Shown here in pieces: positions 25,515 to 34,220 of a stretch of DNA of 47,064 nucleotides; position 1 is the first letter of the stretch; each line of letters starts with the position of its first letter. The stretch is taken from positions 1 to 47,064 of the forward strand of contig CAYUJS010000008.1 in NCBI GenBank assembly GCA_964445105.1, read 5' to 3'. A program made the translations under genes and the position numbers. This DNA is from CAWBNS01 sp964445105. GTDB lineage: Bacteria > Chlamydiota > Chlamydiia > Chlamydiales > JAJFMA01. The notes under the pieces were generated by a model. It saw only the letters and a program-made list of their open reading frames with translations, was not told where the DNA came from and did no database searches.

Positions 25515-26531
25515 TCACACCACCAGTTTGGCTAATAAACGATCTAATAAAAGTTGTTGTTCTGCGCCACTATTTTTGGCGCGAAGTTCGGTATCATCGA
25601 TGGCTAACAGACCTCGCCGTAGACGCTCTAAACCATAACCTCGAGCCATCTCTACATGATTTTGCAGGATCCTGCCTTTCATGTAGGGAAACTCCTGCGA
25701 GACTAGATCAGGCCCCCCGGAGTTTAGGAAGCAGTAGACATTGAGCTCTGTATGAAATTGCGCGCGCAGCGCGTAAATGAGGGCTAGTAGGGCAGCCCCC
25801 TCATCGATCAACGCTTGCCCGATGCGAAAAGCAGTGGCGGCCTGACGACGAAAGATGGCTTCGCTCAGCTGCCAGATGGTGTCGATATTGACGCGCGTAC
25901 ATAGCAGCGAGACATCCTCTAGCGTCAGAACTTGCCGTTCGTCGGCGTAGCAAGAGAGCTTAATCAGCTCCTGCCGAAGTACGGCCTGATCATAGCCGGA
26001 GTGCTTCACAAGGGCTGTCGCAACCGCTGAAGGAAGATTTTTACCCTCTTTAACAGCTTCTTGCTGCAACCAGGTAATGGCAGCTGCCTCTTTTTCCCAG
26101 GGCTTTTTGTCAGCTACAGCTAGGATCACGCCCGCTCTCTCTGCGTGCTTATAGAGAGTGGTATTTGCAGCTAGGGACTCGCCCGAAAGAATCAGCGTCA
26201 CGCGTGGATTGAGTGCCTGCAGGTAAGCATCGAATCCTTTATTCTTTTTTATGCGGTCGAAGCGTCGAACTAAGATTACTTTGCGGCGCGTCAAAAAAGG
26301 GACGGTGTTGAGCTCGCCAATGATGGGCTCTAAAGCGCTGCTGTCCCCATCGAAAGAGGTACAAGCTAAGCTAGGCGTAGGCTCACCTTTCAACAAGTGA
26401 TTCAGTAGGCACGCCACTGCCCGTTCGCGGTCAAATTCCTCTTTGCTCAGGACTACATAAGCCGGAGCAAGCTGCTCTAGAGTGCAGGCTTGTACGTGTC
26501 GTTCGAAAGAGGCTAGGTCCGTGTATTTCAT
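25515..26531 (-). CDS. holA: DNA polymerase III delta subunit
   Basis: 338 residues. HolA opens the sliding clamp within the clamp-loader complex. The family is poorly conserved, but PAYVVLSKEEFDRERAVACL at the N-terminus (the P-loop-like position without a Walker A lysine), TRRKVILVRRFDRIKK, RVTLILSGESLAANTTLYKH, WLQQEAVKEGKNLPSAVATA and a C-terminal helical domain (ALLALIYALRAQFHTELNVY, ending QLLLDRLLAKLV) give the delta pattern. Length and the neighbour rsmI agree with the chlamydial arrangement (CT047-CT048). Upstream lies a 79-bp gap to the SWIM protein. Confidence 0.85.
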   Translation of the reverse strand: MKYTDLASFERHVQACTLEQLAPAYVVLSKEEFDRERAVACLLNHLLKGEPTPSLACTSFDGDSSALEPIIGELNTVPFLTRRKVILVRRFDRIKKNKGFDAYLQALNPRVTLILSGESLAANTTLYKHAERAGVILAVADKKPWEKEAAAITWLQQEAVKEGKNLPSAVATALVKHSGYDQAVLRQELIKLSCYADERQVLTLEDVSLLCTRVNIDTIWQLSEAIFRRQAATAFRIGQALIDEGAALLALIYALRAQFHTELNVYCFLNSGGPDLVSQEFPYMKGRILQNHVEMARGYGLERLRRGLLAIDDTELRAKNSGAEQQLLLDRLLAKLVV

Positions 26532-26610
26532 GCCTAAACAGCTTAGACCCTTCTAGGCCCAATTGTCAACGCTATTTGACGGGTCGTGAGATCGATCATC
26601 AACGAGCCGA

Positions 26611-27180
26611 TCATGCTCGAACTTTGGCGAGTTTTTTCACTCCAACCTTGGATTTTCCCATCGCTTTAGCCTTCGCTACCTTTGCTTTTGGTCCCACCTT
26701 CGGTTTTGCTAATGTCTGAGCGCTAGCAACTTTCGTTTTAACACCGATCTTTGCCTTGGCTGCCTCTAGCTTCGCCACTTTAGTACCAGCCTTGTCAACC
26801 TTTGGCTTCGCTACCGCAGCACCAGCCTTCGTTTTAGTAACCTTCGGTTTGGCAGTAGTACCGGCCTTGACTGCCTTTGTTGCAGCCGGCTTTCCTTTGT
26901 TAGCCGCCAAAGCCACCGGCACGCTCTCCATTTCGATACCAAAAAGAACTGAAAGATCGCCCTCTTGTAGGGCATTTTCGGCCGCCTGAGCAGGTTGGAA
27001 CGCCTGGTCTCTAACCGAAATGAGATCGATGTGGTCCACATGTCTAAGAACAAACAGCCAATCAGGCCTGGAGTCCAGCGAAGCACCCACGCCATATAAA
27101 ACTGCGGCAATGTGCTTGCACATGTACGCACTGTCTGGACAAGAGCAGCTCATAGAAATATCCTGGGGTTTCGGAAACAA
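26611..27180 (-). CDS. SWIM zinc-finger protein, C-terminal part with lysine/alanine-rich tail (frameshifted)
   Basis: 189 residues if translated from the internal ATG. It begins with the SWIM zinc finger SCSCPDSAYMCKHIAAVLYG (CxCx6CxH all present), followed by about 60 residues, and then a tail of about 95 residues made of short K/A/V/T/P repeats (AKPKVTKTKAGAAVAKPKV and similar), resembling histone H1 or chlamydial Hc2. It is the continuation of the gene at 27150-27656: loss of one G in a G run at 27182-27186 separates the two frames. The tail suggests non-specific DNA binding. Confidence 0.8.
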   Translation of the reverse strand: MFPKPQDISMSCSCPDSAYMCKHIAAVLYGVGASLDSRPDWLFVLRHVDHIDLISVRDQAFQPAQAAENALQEGDLSVLFGIEMESVPVALAANKGKPAATKAVKAGTTAKPKVTKTKAGAAVAKPKVDKAGTKVAKLEAAKAKIGVKTKVASAQTLAKPKVGPKAKVAKAKAMGKSKVGVKKLAKVRA

Positions 27181-27656
27181 GCCCCCTCTTTTTCCGTCAT
27201 GATCTGCATTACAGCTTCGGAGAACTTCCCTTGCAACAGCTCGATAAGAGAGTCAATTTTCCCCGCGCAGGCCTTCACAAGGGCTTTCCATCTCGCAGCG
27301 GGCATCGGCTGAACTTCGATTACGATCTGGTAAACAAATGATCCAGCCACCTGTGCGACAACGCGGCCTTTGGTGATTTGCAAATCAAAAACAAGTCCAC
27401 TGCGCACATACGTACGACCGCGAGGAAGGCGGTTTTCGTAATCGCTATAGGTGTCGAGATTTTCGCACCAAGCTCTTCCCCAAAAGGTTTTAGCAATTTT
27501 AAGCCCTTCGATCACTACAGGATTGAGAGTCACGCCCTTTTTTGCTTGGGCTGCCAGCATTTTAGCGGCCTTAGCTCGTCTCTCGGCAACGGGCACATAG
27601 GCAAGCCAAAGACTATTTTTTTTCGAACGCCCACGACTTCTGTTATAATGTCCCAT
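27150..27656 (-). CDS. SWIM zinc-finger protein, N-terminal part (frameshifted)
   Basis: 168 residues. MGHYNRSRGRSKKNSLWLAY starts as typical bacterial SWIM-domain proteins do, followed by IAKTFWGRAWCENLDTYSDY and ENRLPRGRTYVRSGLVFDLQ, both family signatures. The frame leaves the family at EKEGACFRNPRIFL just before the zinc finger. With one more G in the run at 27182-27186 it would read EGGLFPKPQDISMSCSCPD and join the downstream part. Such proteins are normally encoded next to SNF2-type helicases, and here the SNF2 gene ends directly upstream (27658). Without the finger the protein is probably inactive unless slippage restores the frame. Confidence 0.8.
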   Translation of the reverse strand: MGHYNRSRGRSKKNSLWLAYVPVAERRAKAAKMLAAQAKKGVTLNPVVIEGLKIAKTFWGRAWCENLDTYSDYENRLPRGRTYVRSGLVFDLQITKGRVVAQVAGSFVYQIVIEVQPMPAARWKALVKACAGKIDSLIELLQGKFSEAVMQIMTEKEGACFRNPRIFL

Positions 27657-27657
27657 A

Positions 27658-30375
27658 CTAACCGTCGCCTATTGCTTTTTGGATGTCGAGTGAAACAATG
27701 TTAAGTAATTCTTCGTCTGATATTTCTGTGAGCAATAATTCGTTTTCTCCTTCCAAAATTTTCTCGGAGATATTTTTTTTTGAATTGATGAGGGTGTCAA
27801 TTTTTTCTTCGATTGTTCCTAGACAAATGAATTTATGTACGAGCACCGGATGCTGTTGGCCGATTCTGTAAGCGCGGTCGGTGGCCTGATTTTCGACCGC
27901 AGGATTCCACCAGCGGTCAAAATGCACGACGTGGGTGGCACGCGTGAGGTTGAGGCCTGTGCCACCGGCTTGGAGAGAGAGCACGAAGAAAGGCGGCCCC
28001 TGCTCCATCTGAAAACTGGCGACCAGTTCGCTGCGTTTTTTCATAGCCGTGCTGCCATCCAGAGTGAGACCCTCGCGTCCAAAAACTTTTGTCAGGTGAG
28101 AGGCAATGGCGGGAATAATCTCGCGGAACTGGGTAAAGACGAGTACTTTTTCTTGTTTAGCTGCAATCTCTTGGCAGATCTCCCGCAAACGCGCGAATTT
28201 GCCACTAAGATTTTCTGTGTATTCGCCGTAACCCAGCAGCTGTGTCGGATGGTTGCAGATCTGTTTAAAGCGCATGAGGTAGGCTAAAATAAGCCCGCGA
28301 CGCTCTAGCCCAGCAGTCTGCTTAAGTTGTCGCACCAATTCCTCAACGGACCGTTGGTAAAGACGAACTTGCTCTTTGCTGAGCAGGCAAAAGGTTTGCA
28401 TTTCAGTTTTGTCAGGCAGATCGGAGATAATACTTTTATCGCTCTTCAGCCGCCTCAAAATATAGGGCTGGGTCAGACTGCGCAACACGGAGGCAAAGTG
28501 CACGCCAGCTCTCTTGGAATAGGTGGTAAACGCTTTACTGCCTCCCAGTAATCCCGGGGACGTAAAATCAAACAATGACCACAAATCGCTTAGCCGATTC
28601 TCAATCGGCGTACCGGTTAGCACAAATCTTACTTGGCTTTTAAGTTCTTTGACCGCACGCGTCTGTTTAGTGCCTGGATTTTTGATCAATTGCGCCTCAT
28701 CCAAAACCAAGAGGTCCCAATCTACCTTCTGGAGCCATGTTAATCGATGTGTCAAAGCATAGGTCGTGATGACGATATCAATCTGCGCCAGCTGTTCCTC
28801 GCCCCCGTACCCACCTGCCAAAGGGTGCACCAGCAAAATCCTGAGTGTGGGCGCAAACCGCGCCGCCTCTGCTTGCCAGTTGCCCAGCAAAGAAGCAGGC
28901 ACGACCAGCAGATGTGGCCTGCGAGGCGAACCTGTTTGGCTCTTCACCAATAAGAAAACAGAGAGCACTTGTATCGTTTTTCCAAGGCCCATATCATCCG
29001 CTAAACAACCGCCTAATTTAAGCTGATAAAGTAACCACAGCCATTTCACACCAGCTCGCTGATAGGGCCGTAACGTGCCTTTTAGAGAGTGCTGCAAAGC
29101 TAGTTCGATCGAGTCCTGAACGGTCTCCGGGTTACGCAATTGATCCAAAAGGTCTTTAAACCAGCCCCCAGCGGTGACCTTGGACCACTGCACGAGCGTC
29201 TCAGCATCTTCAGTCGTTTGCGCAACCAGATTGCGCTCAGACCCCGCTAATAACCGCAGGCTTTCCGACATGGACAGCCCCTCACTCATAGTTGCGCTAA
29301 GCGTACTCCAATGCGACAGCATCTTCTGCAGCTTCTCACGGTCAACCTCCACCCACTGGCCCTTAAACTTGAGTAGGTCACCCGAGGAGTTAAGGAACAA
29401 CGATTCCCAATCCTCTATCGAAATTCGCTCCCCGTCAGCCAGCATCAACTCCACACTAAAATCTAATAAAGTGTCCAAGCCGATCACGGAAGGTGGTTTT
29501 GCTCCCAAGGTGACCACCACCTTAGCCCGCGGGGGGCTCTGCGCTCTCCACCAGTTGGGTAAGTGCAGCACGATGCCGCTCGACTCCATGAGGGGGGTCT
29601 CTTTCAAGAACCGATGAGCTTCGTGCGCCGTCCAAGAAAGTGCCTGAAAGATTGAACCTGAATCAACCAGCTCCTTGACCAGGCCGCTCTGACTGGCGGC
29701 CTTTTGCACGGGCAAAAGCAGCGCCAGCAAGGCGGCATGATTTTTTTCACCCGCGTACTCTTGCAAAACCCGCTTTAAAGGTAGGTGCTGTGGCTGCGCA
29801 GCTTGGGACAGCTGGGTGGTGTAGGTGGCCAAAAAAGCAAAAGGCCTCGCTTCGTTAGCCTTGTTCTCGGCCAAATGAAAGCAAACCCTCCCTACCAGAT
29901 TCCAGCGTGAATTTAGCTGTTGTAGGTACTGCTGCACATCGACGGAAAGATTGTGCAACTCCGCCTTTAGCGACATAGCCAAGCTTTTCCAAAGCGCGTA
30001 AAGTACTGATTCGTTGAGATACTCGCTGCCTCGTAGACCAAAGGAACGCCCCACCATCTCCTGCAATTTTGCCTCGTCCGGTAAAGGGATCTCGAGGGAC
30101 TTTTCTAAAGCAGTCCCGGGAGCAATTTTGCACAGCTGCGCGACGAATTGTCGCGAAAAAGTTTGCCAGAATAAAAAGCTAGCCGGCAGAGAAAAGGAGA
30201 AATCCTGGATTCCTAAGTGGAGCAAACCCTTTGAGACATCGCTAGCAAATAAACTCCTGATCTCTTCCGCTTCAGAAATCCGCAGGCGTTCGCTCGCTTG
30301 ACCGCCCTCATTAAGGTACACATGTCCCTCGGGAGACAAGGCCAACTCCACAGAAATTTCTTGATCTTTTTCCAC
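27658..30375 (-). CDS. SNF2-family DNA helicase/translocase
   Basis: 905 residues. The N-terminal half (1-430) is a bacterial SNF2-associated region without clear motifs. The ATPase core follows: Walker A DDMGLGKTIQVLSVF near residue 463, DEAQ box in DLLVLDEAQLIKN near 560, LTGTPIENRLSDLWSLFDF, then helicase C motifs VLVFTQFREIIPAIASHL, SLQAGGTGLNLTRATHVVHF and WWNPAVENQATDRAYRIGQ. Swi2/Snf2 proteins move along double-stranded DNA to remodel nucleoprotein. With the SWIM protein one base downstream they form a conserved pair whose exact bacterial role is unclear. Chlamydia encodes related proteins (CT555, CT708). Confidence 0.93.
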   Translation of the reverse strand: MEKDQEISVELALSPEGHVYLNEGGQASERLRISEAEEIRSLFASDVSKGLLHLGIQDFSFSLPASFLFWQTFSRQFVAQLCKIAPGTALEKSLEIPLPDEAKLQEMVGRSFGLRGSEYLNESVLYALWKSLAMSLKAELHNLSVDVQQYLQQLNSRWNLVGRVCFHLAENKANEARPFAFLATYTTQLSQAAQPQHLPLKRVLQEYAGEKNHAALLALLLPVQKAASQSGLVKELVDSGSIFQALSWTAHEAHRFLKETPLMESSGIVLHLPNWWRAQSPPRAKVVVTLGAKPPSVIGLDTLLDFSVELMLADGERISIEDWESLFLNSSGDLLKFKGQWVEVDREKLQKMLSHWSTLSATMSEGLSMSESLRLLAGSERNLVAQTTEDAETLVQWSKVTAGGWFKDLLDQLRNPETVQDSIELALQHSLKGTLRPYQRAGVKWLWLLYQLKLGGCLADDMGLGKTIQVLSVFLLVKSQTGSPRRPHLLVVPASLLGNWQAEAARFAPTLRILLVHPLAGGYGGEEQLAQIDIVITTYALTHRLTWLQKVDWDLLVLDEAQLIKNPGTKQTRAVKELKSQVRFVLTGTPIENRLSDLWSLFDFTSPGLLGGSKAFTTYSKRAGVHFASVLRSLTQPYILRRLKSDKSIISDLPDKTEMQTFCLLSKEQVRLYQRSVEELVRQLKQTAGLERRGLILAYLMRFKQICNHPTQLLGYGEYTENLSGKFARLREICQEIAAKQEKVLVFTQFREIIPAIASHLTKVFGREGLTLDGSTAMKKRSELVASFQMEQGPPFFVLSLQAGGTGLNLTRATHVVHFDRWWNPAVENQATDRAYRIGQQHPVLVHKFICLGTIEEKIDTLINSKKNISEKILEGENELLLTEISDEELLNIVSLDIQKAIGDG

Positions 30376-30383
30376 ATATAAAA

Positions 30384-30413
30384 TTGTTAATTACTAGGTC
30401 GGAATTCTATAAT
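30384..30413 (+). promoter_or_regulatory. sigma-70-like promoter candidate for gnd
   Basis: TTGTTA (30384-30389), an 18-bp spacer and a perfect TATAAT (30408-30413) in an AT-rich divergent region. It would start transcription near 30420, about 270 bp before gnd. The rest of the 312-bp gap (30376-30687) has no recognisable gene. Confidence 0.4.
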
Positions 30414-30687
30414 AGTACATAACATTACTTCAAGCGCAGACCCTGTTCAACCGGCATTTACCGCTAAAAAAAACTACCTCGGAGGAAGCTAAAAACGGGC
30501 TTAGTTTGTCGCGAATTCATAGTCTTGGTTACCGATAAGGAACCCAGTAAGGCCGACAACCTATTCCAGAGCTGCTCAAGGTGGTTTTTTTGAACGAGGA
30601 CTGCTGGGCCAATCTTGCAAATTCTGGCCATCGACTGTATTGAGGGAATCAGTTACTATCCCAAAAAAAGACACCTCAGGGGGAAAA

Positions 30688-32139
30688 ATGGCACAAGCGG
30701 ACATCGGGCTCATAGGCCTTGCTGTAATGGGGCAAAACTTAGCGTTAAATATCCACGACCACGGCTTTAAGATTGCGGTGTTCAACCGGACAGTTGAGAA
30801 AGTGAATGAGTTTTTGCAAGAGGCTGCCAAAGGAACCGACGTTATAGGCACACGCAGTCTTGAGCAGCTTTGCAAAAGTCTCAAGCGTCCGCGACGGGTT
30901 ATGCTTATGGTGAAGGCGGGCGAAGCTGTTGACAGCTTTATAGAGCAGCTTTTACCTTATCTAGAGCCCGGTGACATCATCATCGACGGCGGCAATAGCT
31001 ACTACGAGGATACGGAACGGCGTTGTCGAGAACTGAAAGCCAAAGGGCTATTCTTTGTAGGCACAGGAATCTCTGGCGGTGAAGTGGGCGCCAGACATGG
31101 CCCTTCGATTATGCCTGGCGGTCATATTGAAGCTTGGCCTCATATTAAAGAAATTTTTCAAGGTATTTCTGCCAAGGTCAACGGTAACGAACCATGCTGC
31201 GAATGGATCGGAGAGGGCGGTGCGGGCCATTATGTAAAAATGGTGCACAATGGCATCGAGTATGGCGACATGCAGCTCATCTGTGAATCTTACGAACTGA
31301 TGAAAACCGGTCTAAAGCTATCTTACGACCGTATGCACGAGGTCTTTAAACAATGGAATATGGGCGATTTAGACAGCTATCTCATCGAAATCACTGCCGA
31401 AATCATGGCATACAAAGATGAATCTGGATCGGCCATGGTCGAGAAAATTCTCGACACAGCCGGGCAAAAAGGGACCGGGAAATGGACTGGGATAGAAGCG
31501 CTTCATCTGGGTATACCCGTGACACTGATTGGCGAAGCCGTTTTTGCGCGCTGCCTTTCAGCGCTTAAGGAGGAGAGGGTACGCGCCTCTAAGAAGCTGA
31601 CGGGCCCCAAAGTGCAATCCGTCGCCGACGCCGATGCATTTTTAGACAACCTGGCGAAAGCACTATACGCCTCTAAAATTGTTAGCTACGCACAAGGATT
31701 TATGCTCATCCGTGAAGCGGCGAAAACGCATGGTTGGCAGATTAGCTACGGTACGTTAGCAGCGATTTGGCGAGGGGGCTGTATTATCCGCAGTCGCTTC
31801 CTTAACATGATCACCGAAGCCTTTCAGCAAACGCACGAGCTGGAAAGCCTGCTAATCGCGCCCTTCTTCTGCCAAGCTCTTGAGCAAGCGCAGATAGGTT
31901 GGCGTGCGGTTGTTGCTCAGACAGCTCTGTGGGGAATCCCAGCGCCTTGCCACACCACCGCTTTGTCTTTCTACGATGGCTACCGTTCAGCGCGCCTGCC
32001 TGCAAATCTTCTGCAAGCGCAAAGAGACTATTTCGGTGCACACACCTATGAACGCATCGACAAGCCTCGCGGGGAATTTTTCCACACCGACTGGGCAGGC
32101 ACCGGAGGAAAAGTGAGCTCCAACGCATACCAGCTTTAG
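30688..32139 (+). CDS. gnd: 6-phosphogluconate dehydrogenase (decarboxylating)
   Basis: 483 residues from ATG 30688, chosen because CAGGGGGA precedes it and the protein then starts with the NADP-binding fold ADIGLIGLAVMGQNLALNI. Other signatures: PGDIIIDGGNSYYEDTERR, GTGISGGEVGARHGPSIMPG (substrate-binding), GAGHYVKMVHNGIEYGDMQL with the catalytic Lys, GQKGTGKWT, and the C-terminal AHTYERIDKPRGEFFHTDW. It makes ribulose-5-phosphate, CO2 and NADPH in the oxidative pentose phosphate pathway. It converges on cmk with only 16 bp between them. Confidence 0.96.
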   Translation: MAQADIGLIGLAVMGQNLALNIHDHGFKIAVFNRTVEKVNEFLQEAAKGTDVIGTRSLEQLCKSLKRPRRVMLMVKAGEAVDSFIEQLLPYLEPGDIIIDGGNSYYEDTERRCRELKAKGLFFVGTGISGGEVGARHGPSIMPGGHIEAWPHIKEIFQGISAKVNGNEPCCEWIGEGGAGHYVKMVHNGIEYGDMQLICESYELMKTGLKLSYDRMHEVFKQWNMGDLDSYLIEITAEIMAYKDESGSAMVEKILDTAGQKGTGKWTGIEALHLGIPVTLIGEAVFARCLSALKEERVRASKKLTGPKVQSVADADAFLDNLAKALYASKIVSYAQGFMLIREAAKTHGWQISYGTLAAIWRGGCIIRSRFLNMITEAFQQTHELESLLIAPFFCQALEQAQIGWRAVVAQTALWGIPAPCHTTALSFYDGYRSARLPANLLQAQRDYFGAHTYERIDKPRGEFFHTDWAGTGGKVSSNAYQL

Positions 32140-32155
32140 CAAGCAGGATAACTAG

Positions 32156-32848
32156 CTAAACTTCAGGTTTTTTCCTGGATTTAGACTGGTCTTTGCACTC
32201 GAAAATTTGGAAAACGATCTCGTCTACGCTCAGATCTGAGGTGTCCACGACAAACGCATCTTTTGCTTTTTTGAGAGGTGAGATTTCGCGAGTGGAATCG
32301 AGGCGATCTCGTTCGGAAATTTCCTGCATCACCTGTTCCAAGGTAAGACCATCGGCTTCTTGAGGGCGCTCTTGTTGAATCTCTAACAAGCGCCTCTGGG
32401 CACGCACTTCAACGCGGCCAGTCAAAAAAATTTTAAGGTCCGCGTCGGGAAATACCACGGTCCCCATATCACGCCCCTCAAACACGACGTTAACGCCCTT
32501 GGCCAGCTCACGCTGAATAAAGACGAGCTTATCGCGCACTGCGCTAAGGGCAGCTATCTGCGAAACGTGCGACGTTACATCGCGCGAACGGATCTGATCT
32601 GTCACATCCTCGCCATTCACCACATAGCGACGACCTACACGATGGATACGCAGATCAAAATCACAGGAATCTAAAAACTTTTGTAAAGCTTCTAGATTAT
32701 TGATGTCGATTTGACTTTTGATGATGGCATAAGTGAGGGCTCGATACATCGCGCCCGTATCAAAGTAAATATACCCCAACGCTTCTGCAAGCTTGCGCGC
32801 AATGGTGCTTTTTCCAGTCGCTACTGGACCGTCGATGGTAATGATCAT
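32156..32848 (-). CDS. cmk: cytidylate kinase
   Basis: 230 residues. Phosphorylates CMP and dCMP. MIITIDGPVATGKSTIARKL holds the P-loop (GPVATGKS), followed by YIYFDTGAMYRALTYAI with the CMP-binding region, VVNGEDVTDQIRSRDVTSHV, FEGRDMGTVVFPDADLKIFL and RDRLDSTREISPLKKAKDAF. All family blocks are present. In Chlamydia the order is uppS-cdsA-cmk; here about 1.37 kb containing IS3 and AAA-ATPase relics separates cmk from cdsA. Confidence 0.95.
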   Translation of the reverse strand: MIITIDGPVATGKSTIARKLAEALGYIYFDTGAMYRALTYAIIKSQIDINNLEALQKFLDSCDFDLRIHRVGRRYVVNGEDVTDQIRSRDVTSHVSQIAALSAVRDKLVFIQRELAKGVNVVFEGRDMGTVVFPDADLKIFLTGRVEVRAQRRLLEIQQERPQEADGLTLEQVMQEISERDRLDSTREISPLKKAKDAFVVDTSDLSVDEIVFQIFECKDQSKSRKKPEV

Positions 32849-32999
32849 AAGTCACTCTTGGTTGAATTCCGCACTATAACGGATCGATAATAAAGGATAA
32901 AGAGGCGCGGACGGTGGCCCGACCGACATTTGCTCTATTACCGCGGGGCTTGTGCGCGAAGCGAGGTAATCGAGCTGTGACGGCAAATCGCACGTACCT

Positions 33000-33717
33000 T
33001 CAAAAACTTTCACAAGTCAGGCAAAACTCAAATCAGCAAAACACCCGAAAATGCCCTCCCCAAGAGGGCCGGCAAGAACTGGTCCAGACAAGCTCAAAAA
33101 ACAATTCGATTATACCGAAGCCAACCGTAGCGTTGACGTTGAGACCTGCAAAACAACAGTACCGCACGCTTTTACCGAGATCGCAGAAAACCCCCCGCTA
33201 TCTTTTAAGGGACAGACTATATAAAGCTCATCTAGCTGCCTCGTGATCCGCAGACTCTCCAACCGGCTCGTAGTAAACTGTCGATTTTGACAGCCCCAAA
33301 GCTTCACGTTGAGCCGAAACCGTTAGAGGCTCGGATCCGCGCTGTCAACCAGCGCTCGCTTCTCACTCGAGGTCCAGGTCGCATTTTTTTAGCCAATCTA
33401 GTTGCATCTCTAGTCGGCCTATTTTTTCGTAGAGAATCTTTTGATCCTCCTCCGCACTTACCGCTTTTTTCTGGCAGCCGTCCTCGAACACTGAAAGCAA
33501 GCCTTCCAAGGCTTGCTTTTTCCACTTCACCGCCTGTACGGGGCTAATACTGTGTTCTGAGGCGATCTCAGCCAAAGTTTTGTCATGCCGAAGGGCCGCT
33601 GTTGCCACCTTGGCTTTGAACGAGGCTTAAAGTAAGTCCTACGTTTCTTCATAAAGCTCCTTTTCCAAGTGGGAGCGTATTATCTTATTCCCTTGTCCAG
33701 TTTTTGGGGGCATTACA
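33000..33717 (-). mobile_element. IS3-family insertion sequence remnant, copy 2
   Basis: 33272-33717 repeats window positions 1-447 with two substitutions and one G lost in the G run near the end. Beyond the repeat, the minus strand continues orfB in several frames: LGLSKSTVYYEPV, then LRITRQLDELYIVCPLKDSG with frameshifts and stops. Recognisable orfB ends around 33000-33100; the catalytic DDE part is gone and I could not find the other terminal repeat. It lies between cmk and cdsA, genes that are usually adjacent. Confidence 0.8.
33363..33651 (-). pseudogene. IS3 transposase orfA, frameshifted (copy 2)
   Basis: Same broken frame as at 92-380: HTH and coiled-coil part open from 33608 to 33363, preceded by an out-of-frame start ATGAAGAAACGTAGG. 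The identical disabling frameshift in both copies shows that the copy arose after, or was homogenised after, inactivation. Confidence 0.75.
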
Positions 33718-33769
33718 AATAATAGATTTAATATCAAATGCTTATGTTTTATGTTGCACGTTTCTTACC

Positions 33770-33797
33770 GCCCCCGCTGTTTAAGTTACGCGGGGGC
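33770..33797. repeat. GC-rich hairpin
   Basis: GCCCCCGC (33770-33777) pairs perfectly with GCGGGGGC (33790-33797) over a 12-base loop, in the gap between the IS3 relic and the AAA-ATPase relic. No T run follows directly on either strand, so a terminator role is unsure. Confidence 0.35.
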
Positions 33798-33907
33798 TAA
33801 CAAGCGGCTAAAAACGCGCTTTCTCAAGGGATTTTTTTCTGTTAAAAGCTCAAATCGCTTCAGGTTATCCTCTTAGTCGTCCTCTTGCTGGGAGGCGTGG
33901 GGGTTAA

Positions 33908-34085
33908 ATCTGGGCTAATTCAAACAAGGCACGCTGCAAGGCAGATGCCAGCTTTTCCGGGTTTTGCGTGGGGATTTTTGTAAAATCGAGATAAATGACA
34001 GGATGCTTTTTCCAACCGTAATCTGTTTTATGTATATGAAATTTTTTGAACAGCTCTCTCACCTTTAAAAATCGCTTGGAGCGTG
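33908..34085 (-). pseudogene. fragment of an AAA-ATPase-like protein (PF09820 type)
   Basis: The minus strand reads LFKKFHIHKTDYGWKKHPVI then YLDFTKIPTQNPEKLASALQ and RALFELAQI before a stop. This is the pattern of the segment after Walker A in the expanded AAA-ATPase-like/PD-(D/E)XK family found in many host-associated bacteria (ELFKGLYI, W..YPVI.LDFS). A preceding AIFKGE-like piece lies in a different frame. No Walker A or nuclease part remains. It is a relic beside the IS3 remnant; nothing else is recognised in 33718-34220. Confidence 0.5.
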
Positions 34086-34220
34086 CTCAGGCCTTTTCAG
34101 TACAGGTAACGAAGATATTCAACCATCTCCACTTTAATACACCTGGGTCCAATAGATCGAGTTTTTTAAGGAAATGCCAGCGACTTAGGCTCTTTAGACC
34201 AATCGAAAAACTTCTAGCAC

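Noticed and set aside
27835..29617. Several plus-strand frames of 70-150 codons
   Set aside because: All lie opposite the SNF2 helicase gene, which has full family motifs; they show no domain.
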